Of a stretch of DNA of 42,456 nucleotides, positions 25,671-33,669 are shown one piece after another. The stretch lies in NCBI GenBank assembly GCA_019459485.1, contig JAIBEZ010000020.1, positions 1-42,456 on the forward strand, given 5' to 3'. A program made the position numbers and the translations under genes. The stretch is from Prolixibacteraceae bacterium (GTDB lineage: Bacteria; Bacteroidota; Bacteroidia; Bacteroidales; Prolixibacteraceae). The stretch's first letter is position 1, and each line of letters begins with the position of its first letter. The notes below the pieces were generated by a model. The model was given only the letters and a program-made list of their open reading frames with translations, ran no database searches and was not told the DNA's origin.

Positions 25671-26933
25671 ATGAAAAGTATTTCACTTAATTTTCAGATC
25701 CACCACCCGTTTCATTTTCAGACATTCCGGTTTTTAGATATTGGCACTAAAAAATCATATTACGATGATCTGAGAATTGAAAGGGAAATCAATGAAGTTG
25801 CAACGAACTACTATTTGCCTGCAAACGAATTTCTATTAAAACTTATCAATAAACATAAAGGAAAGTTGAAGTTGGCTTTTTACATTTCAGGAACTGCAAT
25901 CGACCAGTTTTTAATGTATGAACCTGAAGTGCTGACCAGTTTCAGCCAACTGGCAGATACCGGACAAGTGGAATTTTTGGGCGGTACGTCTTCACATTCG
26001 CTGATATCACTAACCAACCATAAAGATGAATTGGTAAATCAGTTAAAAGATCACCAATCAAAAATAGCTTATCTGTTTGGAAAAAAGCCAGCGGTATTTG
26101 TTAATTCTGACCTGATTTATTCCGACCTCATTGGTAATGATGTAGCCGATTCGGGCTATCGGGCAATGATAACAAATGGATCGAGAAAAGCACTGATCTG
26201 GCGAAGTTCCAATTATGTTTATTCAAATTTTATTCAGCCAAAAATGCATATTTATTTCCGTAATGAAATGATAAGCGATGAGTTCACCAGCATTCTTAAC
26301 GGCCTAAATTCGGATGTGCAGGATATCGATGCGAATAATTTTACTTCACAATTAAAAAACCTTAACCCTGTTGAGCCACTTTTAAATATCTATGTCGACT
26401 ACAAAGCTCTGGGTGGATTTGGAATTGACAAGAAAGAAAAATTTGTTCAGTCATTTGTATCTCAAATAAGCAGAATGCCGAAAGTAGATTTTGTATTACC
26501 ATCGGAAATAGCCGAAATTTATGGACCTGTAGCCGAAATCAATGCGAGCGAACCAATTTGCTGGTTAAATAACTTTCATTCTTACTATTACCCCGGAAAT
26601 GAACTTCAGATGGAAGCCATTAAACAGCTTTATATGCTAAATGAAATGGTTGCCAATATTGATGATATAAACCTCCAGAAGGATTGGCAATACCTGCAAA
26701 CCAGCGATCATATCCATTTGATGGACGATCAGCATCCGGCCTACTTCAATAACAATATTTCTAACGGCATTTATAAATCAAGATACGACGCGTTTATCAA
26801 TTTCATGAATATTCTGGATGATTTCAGAATAAAAATTTTAGAGCAAGCAAAGGTAAAGGAGAAACGGACAGTCAGTTCACCGAAAAAGGGGAAAATCAGA
26901 AAACAAAGTAATCCTCACCATTTGTCAAAATAA
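25671..26933 (+). CDS. GH57-like protein with altered catalytic residues
   Basis: 420 residues. The fold region 1-330 matches Bacteroidota GH57 alpha-amylase-like proteins: NFQIHHPFHFQTFRFLDIG at the start, KLAFYISGTAIDQF, and near the end QKDWQYLQTSDHIHLM. By memory of active relatives, positions usually acidic are changed: H12 replaces Gln in the HQP motif, G105 replaces Glu in the second motif, S146-D147 replaces Thr-Glu (the nucleophile region), and K245 follows the retained D243-Y244. It is therefore probably non-catalytic, perhaps a regulatory or glucan-binding partner of the adjacent glycosyltransferase. The Lys/Arg-rich C-terminal ~25 residues are probably disordered. Confidence 0.8.
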   Translation: MKSISLNFQIHHPFHFQTFRFLDIGTKKSYYDDLRIEREINEVATNYYLPANEFLLKLINKHKGKLKLAFYISGTAIDQFLMYEPEVLTSFSQLADTGQVEFLGGTSSHSLISLTNHKDELVNQLKDHQSKIAYLFGKKPAVFVNSDLIYSDLIGNDVADSGYRAMITNGSRKALIWRSSNYVYSNFIQPKMHIYFRNEMISDEFTSILNGLNSDVQDIDANNFTSQLKNLNPVEPLLNIYVDYKALGGFGIDKKEKFVQSFVSQISRMPKVDFVLPSEIAEIYGPVAEINASEPICWLNNFHSYYYPGNELQMEAIKQLYMLNEMVANIDDINLQKDWQYLQTSDHIHLMDDQHPAYFNNNISNGIYKSRYDAFINFMNILDDFRIKILEQAKVKEKRTVSSPKKGKIRKQSNPHHLSK

Positions 26934-26969
26934 GCTACACCGCGGTGAGTGAAAAAAGCAAAGGTTTTC

Positions 26970-27000
26970 TTTGCATAAGTTAAGAAGATAGCTATTTTTG
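26970..27000 (+). promoter_or_regulatory. Promoter of the tRNA-Pro gene
   Basis: TTTG at 26970-26973, a 19-base spacer, then TATTTTTG at 26993-27000. This is an exact match to the Bacteroidota housekeeping promoter pattern TTTG-N19-TANNTTTG. Transcription should begin about 27006-27008, a few bases before the tRNA. Confidence 0.85.
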
Positions 27001-27014
27001 CACGCACAAAAGTT

Positions 27015-27088
27015 CGGGGTGTAGCGCAGCCTGGTAGCGTATCCGTCTGGGGGGCGGGGGGTCGCAAGTTCAAATCTTGTCACCCCGA
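27015..27088 (+). tRNA. tRNA-Pro (anticodon GGG)
   Basis: 74 nucleotides fold into a cloverleaf. The acceptor stem cggggtg (27015-27021) pairs with caccccg (27081-27087), with A as discriminator. The D arm is tagcgcagcctggtagcg, the anticodon loop ctgggGG carries GGG, and the T arm has gttcaaatc. The first and last anticodon-stem pairs are U-G wobbles. CCA is not encoded. It marks the left edge of an accessory region, and tRNA genes are common integration sites. Confidence 0.93.
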
Positions 27089-27103
27089 CAAGTTGAAAAT
27101 CAA

Positions 27104-27137
27104 AGGGTTAAGCAGAAATGTTTAACCCTATTTTTTT
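27104..27137 (+). terminator. Intrinsic terminator after tRNA-Pro
   Basis: An 8-bp perfect stem (agggttaa at 27104-27111 with ttaaccct at 27122-27129, loop 10 nt) is followed by seven T at 27131-27137. It ends the tRNA transcript. Confidence 0.88.
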
Positions 27138-27331
27138 GGATAGGGTGCCGGAAAAGTGCCGTTTTACACAGAGATACTGTCAATATCATACGGATGTATT
27201 TCCTATTTGACCGCCAGTTCCTCCTGGTTTGTCTGATACCCTATTAAAAATAAATTGCTTCATATGCCAATTAGGAAGTCCAGAATCAATTCCTGCATAC
27301 GCAGTCGGCAAATAGTCAAACTCAAACAACC

Positions 27332-27469
27332 ATGCAACAAATCATCAAAGATGTTTTGTATCATTTAACTTCAAGTTCATTTGCAGCTTTGAATTACGCT
27401 TGTATTATATTCTCCTTGATAAATATCGGTCGCTCAATGTTGGCCTATTCTTCCTGGTTCAATAATTAG
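27332..27469 (+). CDS. Possible 45-residue peptide
   Basis: Begins MQQIIKDVLYHLTSSSF and continues with a hydrophobic LNYACIIFSLINIG segment that could span a membrane; it ends in SSWFNN. The length and hydrophobic centre are those of small toxins or small membrane peptides, but there is no partner or homology I can name. It may be chance. Confidence 0.3.
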   Translation: MQQIIKDVLYHLTSSSFAALNYACIIFSLINIGRSMLAYSSWFNN

Positions 27470-27605
27470 TGACACTATTGAAACTTTTTGATTCACCTGC
27501 AAAAAATGCCACTCTTCTTTAATCCAAAATCTATCAATAAATCAACAGCACTGCTGGTTACAATTGCTATTGTCATTTACAGACTGTTACCGGCAAGTAA
27601 CCGCT

Positions 27606-27924
27606 ATGTTGGTAGAATAAAAAATGATACATATAGAATGCCGCTTAATTGATTGTATGATTGGTTAATATGATGCCGATAGAATGCTGATAAGGGGTGT
27701 GATAAAAATGTAATAACTTACTTCTTATCCGGTGCGTTATAAGTTGTTTATTGAATAAGAACATAGCGTTTATTCAATTGATATACTGATTTTTACATCA
27801 ATGATATATGCATTTATTTCTCAGAATATTACAGTACTCTTTTTACTATCCTATACAGGTGTATTTTGCTGATATTTTTGTTTTTCTAACAGGCATTGCG
27901 GATGAAATGTTGGTAGAATGCTGA
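27606..27924 (+). repeat. Dispersed tagaat-type short repeats
   Basis: Atgttggtagaat occurs at 27606-27618 and again at 27907-27919. Related copies are atagaatgccg at 27633-27643 and gatagaatgctga at 27678-27690; the last full copy reads ggtagaatgctgac at 27912-27925. Four copies of a TAGAAT(GCYG) core lie on the same strand in a gene-free stretch. They could be binding sites of a mobile-element protein, or remnants of duplication. Confidence 0.45.
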
Positions 27925-27971
27925 CAAGCCTATATGAGCTAACATGAGCGATCCCAATAAACCAATGATAG

Positions 27972-28196
27972 CTATTCTTTCACAAGCTTTTCAACTTTCT
28001 CTATCAGGGCTGAAGGTGATAATTTTAAGGCTTTTGCTAATTTGAAAATCGTTGTTACTGTTGGTTGCCGTTGACCTCTTTCAAGTAGGGAAATATACGT
28101 TCGATCAAGGTCGCAATACTCCGCCAATTTCTCCTGGGATATATTGTTTGCGACTCTTAATTCACGTAACACTTTGCCAAATACTTCAATAACCAT
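27972..28196 (-). CDS. XRE family transcriptional regulator
   Basis: 74 residues, a single HTH domain with little else. LRELRVANNISQEKLAEYCD (residues ~10-29), then LDRTYISLLERGQRQP and a Leu-rich last helix are the standard five-helix XRE order. Small stand-alone XRE proteins usually regulate neighbouring mobile or restriction genes. Upstream lies an inverted repeat that is probably its operator, shared with the divergent small HTH gene. Confidence 0.9.
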   Translation of the reverse strand: MVIEVFGKVLRELRVANNISQEKLAEYCDLDRTYISLLERGQRQPTVTTIFKLAKALKLSPSALIEKVEKLVKE

Positions 28197-28201
28197 TACT
28201 C

Positions 28202-28262
28202 AGACTTTAGTCGGAGCTAAAGTCTATTAATAAATACGTTTTGTCCACGGACTATGGTCTGA
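28202..28262. promoter_or_regulatory. Candidate operator sites of the XRE regulator
   Basis: A perfect 9-bp inverted repeat, agactttag (28202-28210) and ctaaagtct (28217-28225), spacer 6, lies just upstream of the regulator start. A related half-site is found on the other strand: tcagaccatagtcc read from 28262 downward, against tcagactttagtcg at 28200-28213. Several sites in a divergent promoter region fit cooperative repression of both genes. Confidence 0.6.
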
Positions 28263-28332
28263 ATTATATACATTTGAATTTCGATAATAAACAACGTAGA
28301 ATTAAACGAAATCACCTAACGCATAATAGACG

Positions 28333-28617
28333 ATGGAAACCAAACGTATCATTTTAGAGGGCATTACAGTTGAAGAACTGATTGAAGTGCTTACTGAGGC
28401 CGTAAAGACAGCAATCACGCCAGTTAAAGTACCGGAGGTGGTTAAACCTGCTCCTGAGTTCGTAGAAAGACCAATCAGCAAACGTAAGGCAGCCGCTCAA
28501 TTAGGAATCGACGTACGCACCCTATGCAAGATTCTAAGAAGGAACAATTTCACCGTTGTCACAGCATCAGTTCTGGATGTAATCAGGCAACAATCCAAAC
28601 AAGTAAGAAGTAGTTAG
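28333..28617 (+). CDS. Small HTH-domain protein (excisionase-like)
   Basis: 94 residues. A Val/Pro-rich N-terminal half (ITVEELIEVLTEAVKTAITP, then PVKVPEVVKPAPE) precedes a helix-turn-helix (SKRKAAAQLGIDVRTLCKIL and RRNNF). This is the layout of small element-borne DNA-binding proteins of Bacteroidota, which act as excision or transcription factors. It is divergent from the XRE gene across the palindromic sites. Confidence 0.7.
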   Translation: METKRIILEGITVEELIEVLTEAVKTAITPVKVPEVVKPAPEFVERPISKRKAAAQLGIDVRTLCKILRRNNFTVVTASVLDVIRQQSKQVRSS

Positions 28618-28737
28618 TAAACCATTAAAGCATATTTACAAATTTTTATACGAAACCGGTAATAATGCGTATCTGAAAAGATTTTATTGTAGGTCGAGAC
28701 CTATTTAAAGCACAAAATAAAGCTAAGTTCAGTCTGA

Positions 28738-28905
28738 AATAAAAAAAAACAAGGATATTCAACCAATTTCACACCTGACATACAAATAATCAAATCGCGG
28801 CAGCCTGAAACCGCCCCCCCTACCACGAAGGATGCCACCCCATCGACCGTGGCCGATATACTGAATATGGGAAAGTTTGAAAAAATGATGTTTCGTCTGT
28901 TCTGA
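28738..28905 (+). pseudogene. Vestigial coding stretch
   Basis: A stop-free 55-codon stretch with no ATG near its beginning. Its last part reads TPSTVADILNMGKFEKMMFRLF and stop, with Pro/Thr-rich sequence before it. The local rise in G+C (a run of seven C at 28813-28820 and codons such as gcc and acc) stands out from the AT-rich flanks. It looks like the 3' end of a gene whose beginning is lost. I cannot name the family. The rest of 28618-29068 holds nothing else I can support. Confidence 0.35.
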
Positions 28906-29068
28906 AGTTTAAGTATGGGTTCTGAGAAAATTGTTGTCCTCGATTTTTTTTTACATCAGCTTGTAATTAGTTTAACATATAAATAATTGAATTATTTGGA
29001 TGAAGTATAACCTTATAGTTATCGAACATCTTGATTTATTAATATATAACCGAGTAAAAAAGCAAACG

Positions 29069-29425
29069 ATGAAAGCAGTTTATTGCACCCCGAACTTCAA
29101 CACCCCACTGACAACAATGGAACTGGATCGACCAATGGTGATGTCGGATTACCTCCTAGAACGGGAACTCAAACGCCTCCTAGAGGAGGTTACAGAGGAG
29201 GAGGCTATACAACTGGCAATGGATCATCTACTACTGGGACTTCGCCCAATACGCAAGGAGGAACTACCGGCAATGATAGTACAGACGGAGTACGTCCAGA
29301 GCCTACTGATGGAGACAGAGGGAATGATGATGGAGGAAGCGGACGAAATGATGCAGGAGGAATATCAGGAAAAGACCTATTACAGCTTCCTGATAGAACT
29401 GATGAACTGGGTGGAGACAAGGTAG
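29069..29425 (+). CDS. Acidic helical protein, probably mobile-element-borne
   Basis: 118 residues from ATG 29069 (an earlier in-frame ATG at 29000 lies in AT-rich leader). Very rich in Glu, Leu and Met: LLERELKRLLEEVTEEEAIQ, LRPIRKEELPAMIV, TEGMMMEEADEMMQEEYQ, ending MNWVETR. All-helical by composition; no recognised domain. The next small gene follows 49 bases on. Both look like accessory genes of a conjugative or integrative element of Bacteroidota, by their size and style. A second frame of the same DNA is also open over the whole length and would give a Gly/Thr/Asp-rich chain without a start codon, so the choice of frame is not certain. Confidence 0.55.
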   Translation: MKAVYCTPNFNTPLTTMELDRPMVMSDYLLERELKRLLEEVTEEEAIQLAMDHLLLGLRPIRKEELPAMIVQTEYVQSLLMETEGMMMEEADEMMQEEYQEKTYYSFLIELMNWVETR

Positions 29426-29474
29426 ATATTGACATTGACTTAAAGAAAACATATCAAACTAAAACTGAACAACG

Positions 29475-29672
29475 ATGGAAAACTATTACAAGGGGGTAGT
29501 AAAAAGCTACCTGAAACAGCACCACAAAAAGTTTTACAAGGAAATAAAAGCCGACGGAAGCCTGGACGAGGTTCTAACGAGACGGGTGAAACACTTTCTG
29601 GATCAGATGGAACGAAGCAGCAACCCACAGGACGAGAAGGAGATAGCTTATCAGGAGATGCTGACCTTTTAG
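29475..29672 (+). CDS. Small basic helical protein
   Basis: 65 residues: MENYYKGVVKSYLKQHHKKF at the start, then DEVLTRRVKHFLDQMERSSN and EKEIAYQEMLTF at the end. Helical, basic in the first half and acidic in the second, with no known domain. It lies 49 bases after the acidic helical protein and probably forms a unit with it. As there, an alternative frame is open across it and beyond (to 29791). Confidence 0.55.
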   Translation: MENYYKGVVKSYLKQHHKKFYKEIKADGSLDEVLTRRVKHFLDQMERSSNPQDEKEIAYQEMLTF

Positions 29673-29833
29673 AACCTACATTAGTTAAATTTAATGCAGA
29701 GGATAACGATGTTGATTCGTTTAAACCATCTAAAAAGTACGATGGAGGAAATAGTATTCCAAGACCTTCTAGCCTCCACGATGAAACCTAAACAAATGTA
29801 ACGGCATTGTGAAAAAGTAAATAATTTCGATAT

Positions 29834-30352
29834 ATGGACGATTTTTATTTGTTTGAAAGGTATTTAAATGAGATTGATGATGATGATTTGAGGGCGTTCT
29901 ACAAAAAAGAAGTATCAGATATAAAAGGTCAAATCTCAAAATTGAAAGGTCAAATTTCAGATATGCAATATATCTTCGATGATCTAGCTGAGCCAATAAT
30001 AAAGAAAGCTGTTCGATATGTTGTTCGGCAAATTCGAAGCTATTCAATGGAGAATATATGTTGGTTAAGCGGTGGTTTTATTTCTATGAACATATACATG
30101 AGTCTTAATTATTTTGAAAATATTTGCGTTATGCATCAAGCAGAACCCAAAAATGAAGACCCAGTTATAGAAGACATTATTAGAACGTGTTGTAAACGGG
30201 CTTACGAGAAATTAAGTTTTGACGAGAAAAACATTCTCTCTTTTAAAACACCCTGCAATGCTGTACATAGAGCAGATATAATCTATAATGCTTTTATTGA
30301 GTTTGCTTCCCTCTATATGAACAATAAAATTAGAGACGCACTTGACGCTTAA
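29834..30352 (+). CDS. Hypothetical protein with short coiled coil
   Basis: 172 residues, no signal peptide. Acidic start (MDDFYLFERYLNEIDDDDLR), then two near-identical heptads KGQISKLKGQISDM (residues ~31-44), which predict a short coiled coil. The middle has SYSMENICWLSGGFISMNIYMSL; the end is helical with Cys pair TCCKRAY. I do not recognise the family. Base composition is AT-rich like its surroundings, unlike the cassette downstream. Confidence 0.6.
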   Translation: MDDFYLFERYLNEIDDDDLRAFYKKEVSDIKGQISKLKGQISDMQYIFDDLAEPIIKKAVRYVVRQIRSYSMENICWLSGGFISMNIYMSLNYFENICVMHQAEPKNEDPVIEDIIRTCCKRAYEKLSFDEKNILSFKTPCNAVHRADIIYNAFIEFASLYMNNKIRDALDA

Positions 30353-30392
30353 TTTTTTTTGTATCAACAATTATTTTTTCAAGACAGTTCAA

Positions 30393-31088
30393 TCAGAAAC
30401 TCCATCCTGTAATATTAATGCTACCTTCTATCTGGGTTTCTAACTTATCATCCAGACCAGGGAAGAAGTCAATGCCGGTTTGTGCTTCGATCTGATCCAC
30501 GGTTACAACGAATTGATCCAAACTTTTTGAAGAAGAAGCATTAGGCAGAATTAGCCCGACCATTTGGCTGTTTCCATCATATAACACTTTATAGTAGTAT
30601 CCTGGCACTGTAACCTTGTTTTCACCAATTACCCCTATATTGTCCTTGAAAATAGCCCCTGTTACTACATATAGTTTCGAGTATGTTATTGCCCATTCTC
30701 TAACCTGGCTTTCAAGGGTACTCCAAATGCCTCGGTTAAATCCTGCAACTTGTGGTGACATATTGGAAAGATAAAACGTTTCCGACATTGCTGTTTTATT
30801 TATCGTCATATCAGCAGCAGGACAAAGATGCCCACGATCATAACCAGAACCTTTGTAAGCATTTAGAGAAGCGGAACCAGTGGATACTGCCGGATCAGCC
30901 CTGAAATCATCAGTCCTTGATTGTGTTCCGTTTATCAGATCAGGTGTAAGAATGTAATATACCCAAGATGCTTGCTCGTTATCTTCGGAATATGACAGAG
31001 TATAATACGAGTGTTTGATGACCTCTCCCTTTGAGACTGGCTCATAGTTCCGAGTATTTTCAGGTCCTTTCGAGTAACAAATATTTTT
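30393..31088 (-). pseudogene. 5'-truncated DNA/RNA non-specific endonuclease (NUC family)
   Basis: A continuous minus-strand frame of 232 codons, opening after a stop at 31089-31091. It holds the whole catalytic domain: NYEPVSKGEVIKHSYYTLSY, then GYDRGHLCPAADM with the catalytic His of the DRGH motif, FYLSNMSPQVAGFNRGIW with the metal-binding Asn, and the later FVVTVDQIEAQTGIDFFPGL. No ATG, GTG or TTG lies before the domain; the first ATG (30809) is behind the DRGH motif. Family members need a signal peptide ahead of the domain. An out-of-frame ATG at 31092 begins MKKYLLLER, reminiscent of a signal peptide start, so a frameshift or deletion is likely. Probably non-functional. Confidence 0.8.
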
Positions 31089-31194
31089 TCATAAACGAAA
31101 TTTTCTTTCATAAAGGTATTGACTTTCATCCTAATATGTGGTAACTTGTGTGTACTTTATTATTGTCATATTAAAGTAAAGTTAAAGGTTAATG

Positions 31195-31220
31195 AACCTC
31201 AGTTTCGGCTGGGGTTTTTT
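31195..31220 (+). terminator. Rho-independent terminator, plus strand
   Basis: Aacctcag (31195-31202) pairs with ctggggtt (31209-31216) with one G-U pair, loop tttcgg, followed by T to 31220. No plus-strand gene ends close by; the nearest is at 30352. It may mark the end of a lost gene, or insulate the cassette downstream. Confidence 0.75.
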
Positions 31221-31549
31221 ATATCGAAGCAACTCACGTAGGAAGGTTATAGGGAAACTCCTGCCAGTGAGAGCAGTTGCGGAATGTTATTGCACAAGGT
31301 GAAGGCAGTAGGGTAAAGTTGATAGGGTATTTTTGATTGAAAAAATTAATTATTACGATTGGATCAGTTCTATGAATCTGCTTATTTTTTACTTTTGTTT
31401 TAAAAGTATTAAATTAGTGTTTTGCAGTGTTTTTGCCAACTAATATCTTTTTAATTTGCTATTATTCAGTATGTTTAACCAAAACCTAATGAGCGATAAA
31501 TTGCGATGTTGCAGTTTATTTAGTAGTTGGAGGGAAAGGGAAAGTAATT
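31221..31549. other. Intergenic leader of the metallopeptidase cassette
   Basis: About 330 bases without a gene. It becomes AT-rich near 31400-31500 and ends in a purine run (ggagggaaagggaaag at 31528-31543) directly ahead of the first start codon. That is Shine-Dalgarno-like and unusual for Bacteroidota. No exact TANNTTTG box is placed properly. Confidence 0.4.
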
Positions 31550-31900
31550 ATGATGCAAAAAGATACCATTTTAATACTAACGGACGATTTGGGATCCATG
31601 AAAGTCAGAGGGGCACTCTCGGGAGTTGAAGGAGCTTTGCGCAGATTTGCGGAGATCAACGTCGACGAAGCGGCGCAAAATATGCGCGACACCTTGGACA
31701 ATGTCCTGCGATTGTTCTCCGGTCTGGAGGAAGGAAAGAGTGGTTTCGCGATCGAATCAATTCGCTTCACCCTCGTCATTGCCGCTGATGGCGGAATCTC
31801 TCTAGCCTCGCTGGCGCATGCCGGTCTGAAGACAGAAACAGGTATTGAGATTATGATTCAGCGAAAACACACAACACTATCCGAGAACACCTCGCCATGA
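31550..31900 (+). CDS. Pepco/Trypco-like peptidase-co-occurring domain protein
   Basis: 116 residues, cytoplasmic. It starts TILILTDDLGSMKVRG, continues with helical NVDEAAQNMRDTLDNVLRLF, and ends with FAIESIRFTLVIAADGGISL, ASLAHAGLKTETGIEIMIQR. This order (helix, then a beta sheet with I-A-A-D-G-G-I-S-L and a closing hydrophobic strand plus R/K) resembles the Pepco and Trypco domains, small partners encoded next to peptidases in bacterial conflict systems. The name is by recalled pattern, not by search. The stop overlaps the next start as ATGA, so the two are translationally coupled. G+C is well above the flanks. Confidence 0.6.
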   Translation: MMQKDTILILTDDLGSMKVRGALSGVEGALRRFAEINVDEAAQNMRDTLDNVLRLFSGLEEGKSGFAIESIRFTLVIAADGGISLASLAHAGLKTETGIEIMIQRKHTTLSENTSP

Positions 31901-33669
31901 ATCACGCTCTTGAGCAACTAATACGCTTGCAACAATGCACAGGCATACGCTTGGGAAGTCCCGAATATTCGGACAGCATATATACCAAAGTTCTTGCAGA
32001 CACCCTTAAAGACTTTGCGCCCGAGGACCGTAAGGAGCTTGAAACATTCGTACCTTCCTCCTTGCCAACCAAATATGAAAACCCAGTATACTATTTTAAA
32101 CTTTATTTGGCCGCTCGACAACTCGACAAACTGCTTGAGAAATTTTCCTCTGAACTGTCCAGTGTTCTGTGTGTCCCGCAATTCCGGAAGGACATCGTAA
32201 TCGGTACGATACCGTTACGATCGGTCAATGCAATGGTCTGTCAATTCGACACCACTGGTGAGGTTCTGATCTGCTTTCGGACAGGACTCTTCGAGTTTCT
32301 AAATGAACTAACGAATTTAGTGTTCGCTATGATGAAGGAACTAGGACCGGCGGTCGGCACCATTCCGGCGGAGACGCAACGCTGGACAGCACTGTCCTTT
32401 GACCAGGACTCGCTAGTCCGGTATCTTGACAGCCACCCGAAAGTACGCGCGGCCTTCATCCAGATCATGATCCAGTTCGGTACTGGAGTTGTGTCGAAAG
32501 AGCATTCACAAATCTGGCGCACGGCCTTTCCCGAAACTGGTCGAGATACTGAGTTAGATTGGTTCCAGCATTACATGCATATGTTTGTCCTTGGACACGA
32601 GTATGGACATCTTCTCGCAGGCCACCTCTCCGAAAAGAAAGCCGAACTCTGTATGGTCGGTGGCGTGCAAGTGGAGAACCAAAGGCATAGTTATCAAGAG
32701 GAACTTGAAGCCGACCTGATAGGAATAGCTTTTGTCGGTAGCTTTCTCCGATCCATTGGAATGCAGAATCAAGAGGAGTTGATTGTTTCGTCGTTCTTCC
32801 TCTCCGCTGCCGACCTCCTTCAGCGGGTAATATCAGTCATCTACACGGGATTTGATATGAACCGACCGGTTTCCAGCCACCCACCTCCTTTCGGCAGACG
32901 GTGGAAACTTCAGACCTCTCTAGTTGAACTTCTGGTTGATGACCAACGTGCCGCTGTGGCTGTCACATTTCGATCTGCGAAGATGCTGGAATTCGTCCTC
33001 GAAACCTTATGGATGCACAGCATGGACGAAATTTACCGTGAGCTAGCGCGGTTTCCCGCTTCGCCGGACTGGGCAGAGATCGACTGCTATCCTGGTGGTG
33101 TAGAGTCAATTCCTTACACGATGTCCACGCGAGACGAACATGCATCCCGGAAGAAAATGAACCGGTCAGTAGAGCGCGGCGCGTTCCACTATGGCCAGTT
33201 TCGAGCCATGCTGTTTCTGGCTCCCTACGCTGTGGCTGAAGGTTATGCGACAGATGCTGATACACGCAGCGTGGAGAAGAGCGCGCTTTCAGCCCTGTTG
33301 AGATTCACTACACCCGCGGAAGCTCAGGTGCTGGGCAGGCAAGGTCTGAGGGCAGACGCAATATTTGAGCTTGAGGAGAAAATTCTTCCTAACGCAGGAG
33401 AAATCAAAATCGCGGCTGATCTTGGATCCCTGATCGTGTCAGCGGGCCATTTTCCGCACCCAGCAGCGCAAAGGATCTTTTCAGGCATGGCACGCAGCAT
33501 CAATGCAAACAGCACTGGGTTGGCAAATAGACTTGCGCTTCCCGACGAGCTTCGCGTTTGGCGTGCTATCAACGAGCTCTGCTCCATTGCCATCTGTGGT
33601 ATTGTTCCGTCTCAAAAACTATTATATGAATGCACTACCATCATCGAATGGCATTATAGCCATGAGTGA
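31897..33669 (+). CDS. HEXXH metallopeptidase of unknown family
   Basis: 590 residues, no signal peptide or membrane helix, so cytoplasmic. Residues 1-225 are helical with no recognised domain. The zinc site is LGHEYGHLLAGH (H234, E235, H238), followed about 30 residues on by EELEADLIGIAF (268-279), whose E269 fits the third ligand of the ExxAD type. This is the gluzincin layout shared with M48-like enzymes. Residues ~295-320 carry the helix SSFFLSAADLLQRVISVIYT, and FNM-type segment PPPFGRRW follows near 328. The C-terminal ~230 residues (from ~360) are helical and unrecognised; they may recognise the target or transmit a signal. It overlaps both neighbours (4 bases and 8 bases). The G+C content (34 of 60 at 33061-33120) contrasts with 22 of 60 at 35161-35220, a sign of transfer. 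Confidence 0.75.
   Translation: MNHALEQLIRLQQCTGIRLGSPEYSDSIYTKVLADTLKDFAPEDRKELETFVPSSLPTKYENPVYYFKLYLAARQLDKLLEKFSSELSSVLCVPQFRKDIVIGTIPLRSVNAMVCQFDTTGEVLICFRTGLFEFLNELTNLVFAMMKELGPAVGTIPAETQRWTALSFDQDSLVRYLDSHPKVRAAFIQIMIQFGTGVVSKEHSQIWRTAFPETGRDTELDWFQHYMHMFVLGHEYGHLLAGHLSEKKAELCMVGGVQVENQRHSYQEELEADLIGIAFVGSFLRSIGMQNQEELIVSSFFLSAADLLQRVISVIYTGFDMNRPVSSHPPPFGRRWKLQTSLVELLVDDQRAAVAVTFRSAKMLEFVLETLWMHSMDEIYRELARFPASPDWAEIDCYPGGVESIPYTMSTRDEHASRKKMNRSVERGAFHYGQFRAMLFLAPYAVAEGYATDADTRSVEKSALSALLRFTTPAEAQVLGRQGLRADAIFELEEKILPNAGEIKIAADLGSLIVSAGHFPHPAAQRIFSGMARSINANSTGLANRLALPDELRVWRAINELCSIAICGIVPSQKLLYECTTIIEWHYSHE

Larger units (their letters stand above)
27138..27971. other. Gene-poor junction region after the tRNA
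   Basis: About 830 bases with one tiny candidate ORF, described separately. The first part contains gtgccggaaaagtgccg (27146-27162), a short imperfect direct repeat of the kind that can flank integration sites next to tRNA genes. Further on the sequence is AT-rich with a scattered family of tagaat repeats. No integrase gene or second copy of the tRNA 3' end is seen. Confidence 0.45.

Noticed and set aside
27146-27162. gtgccggaaaagtgccg as an attachment-site core
   Set aside because: It is only a short imperfect direct repeat. No integrase and no second copy are seen, so I do not call an att site.
33503-33661. Upstream extension of the TPR-like protein
   Set aside because: It overlaps the metallopeptidase C-terminus in another frame and has no repeat character; the ATG at 33662 with an 8-base overlap is the natural coupled start.
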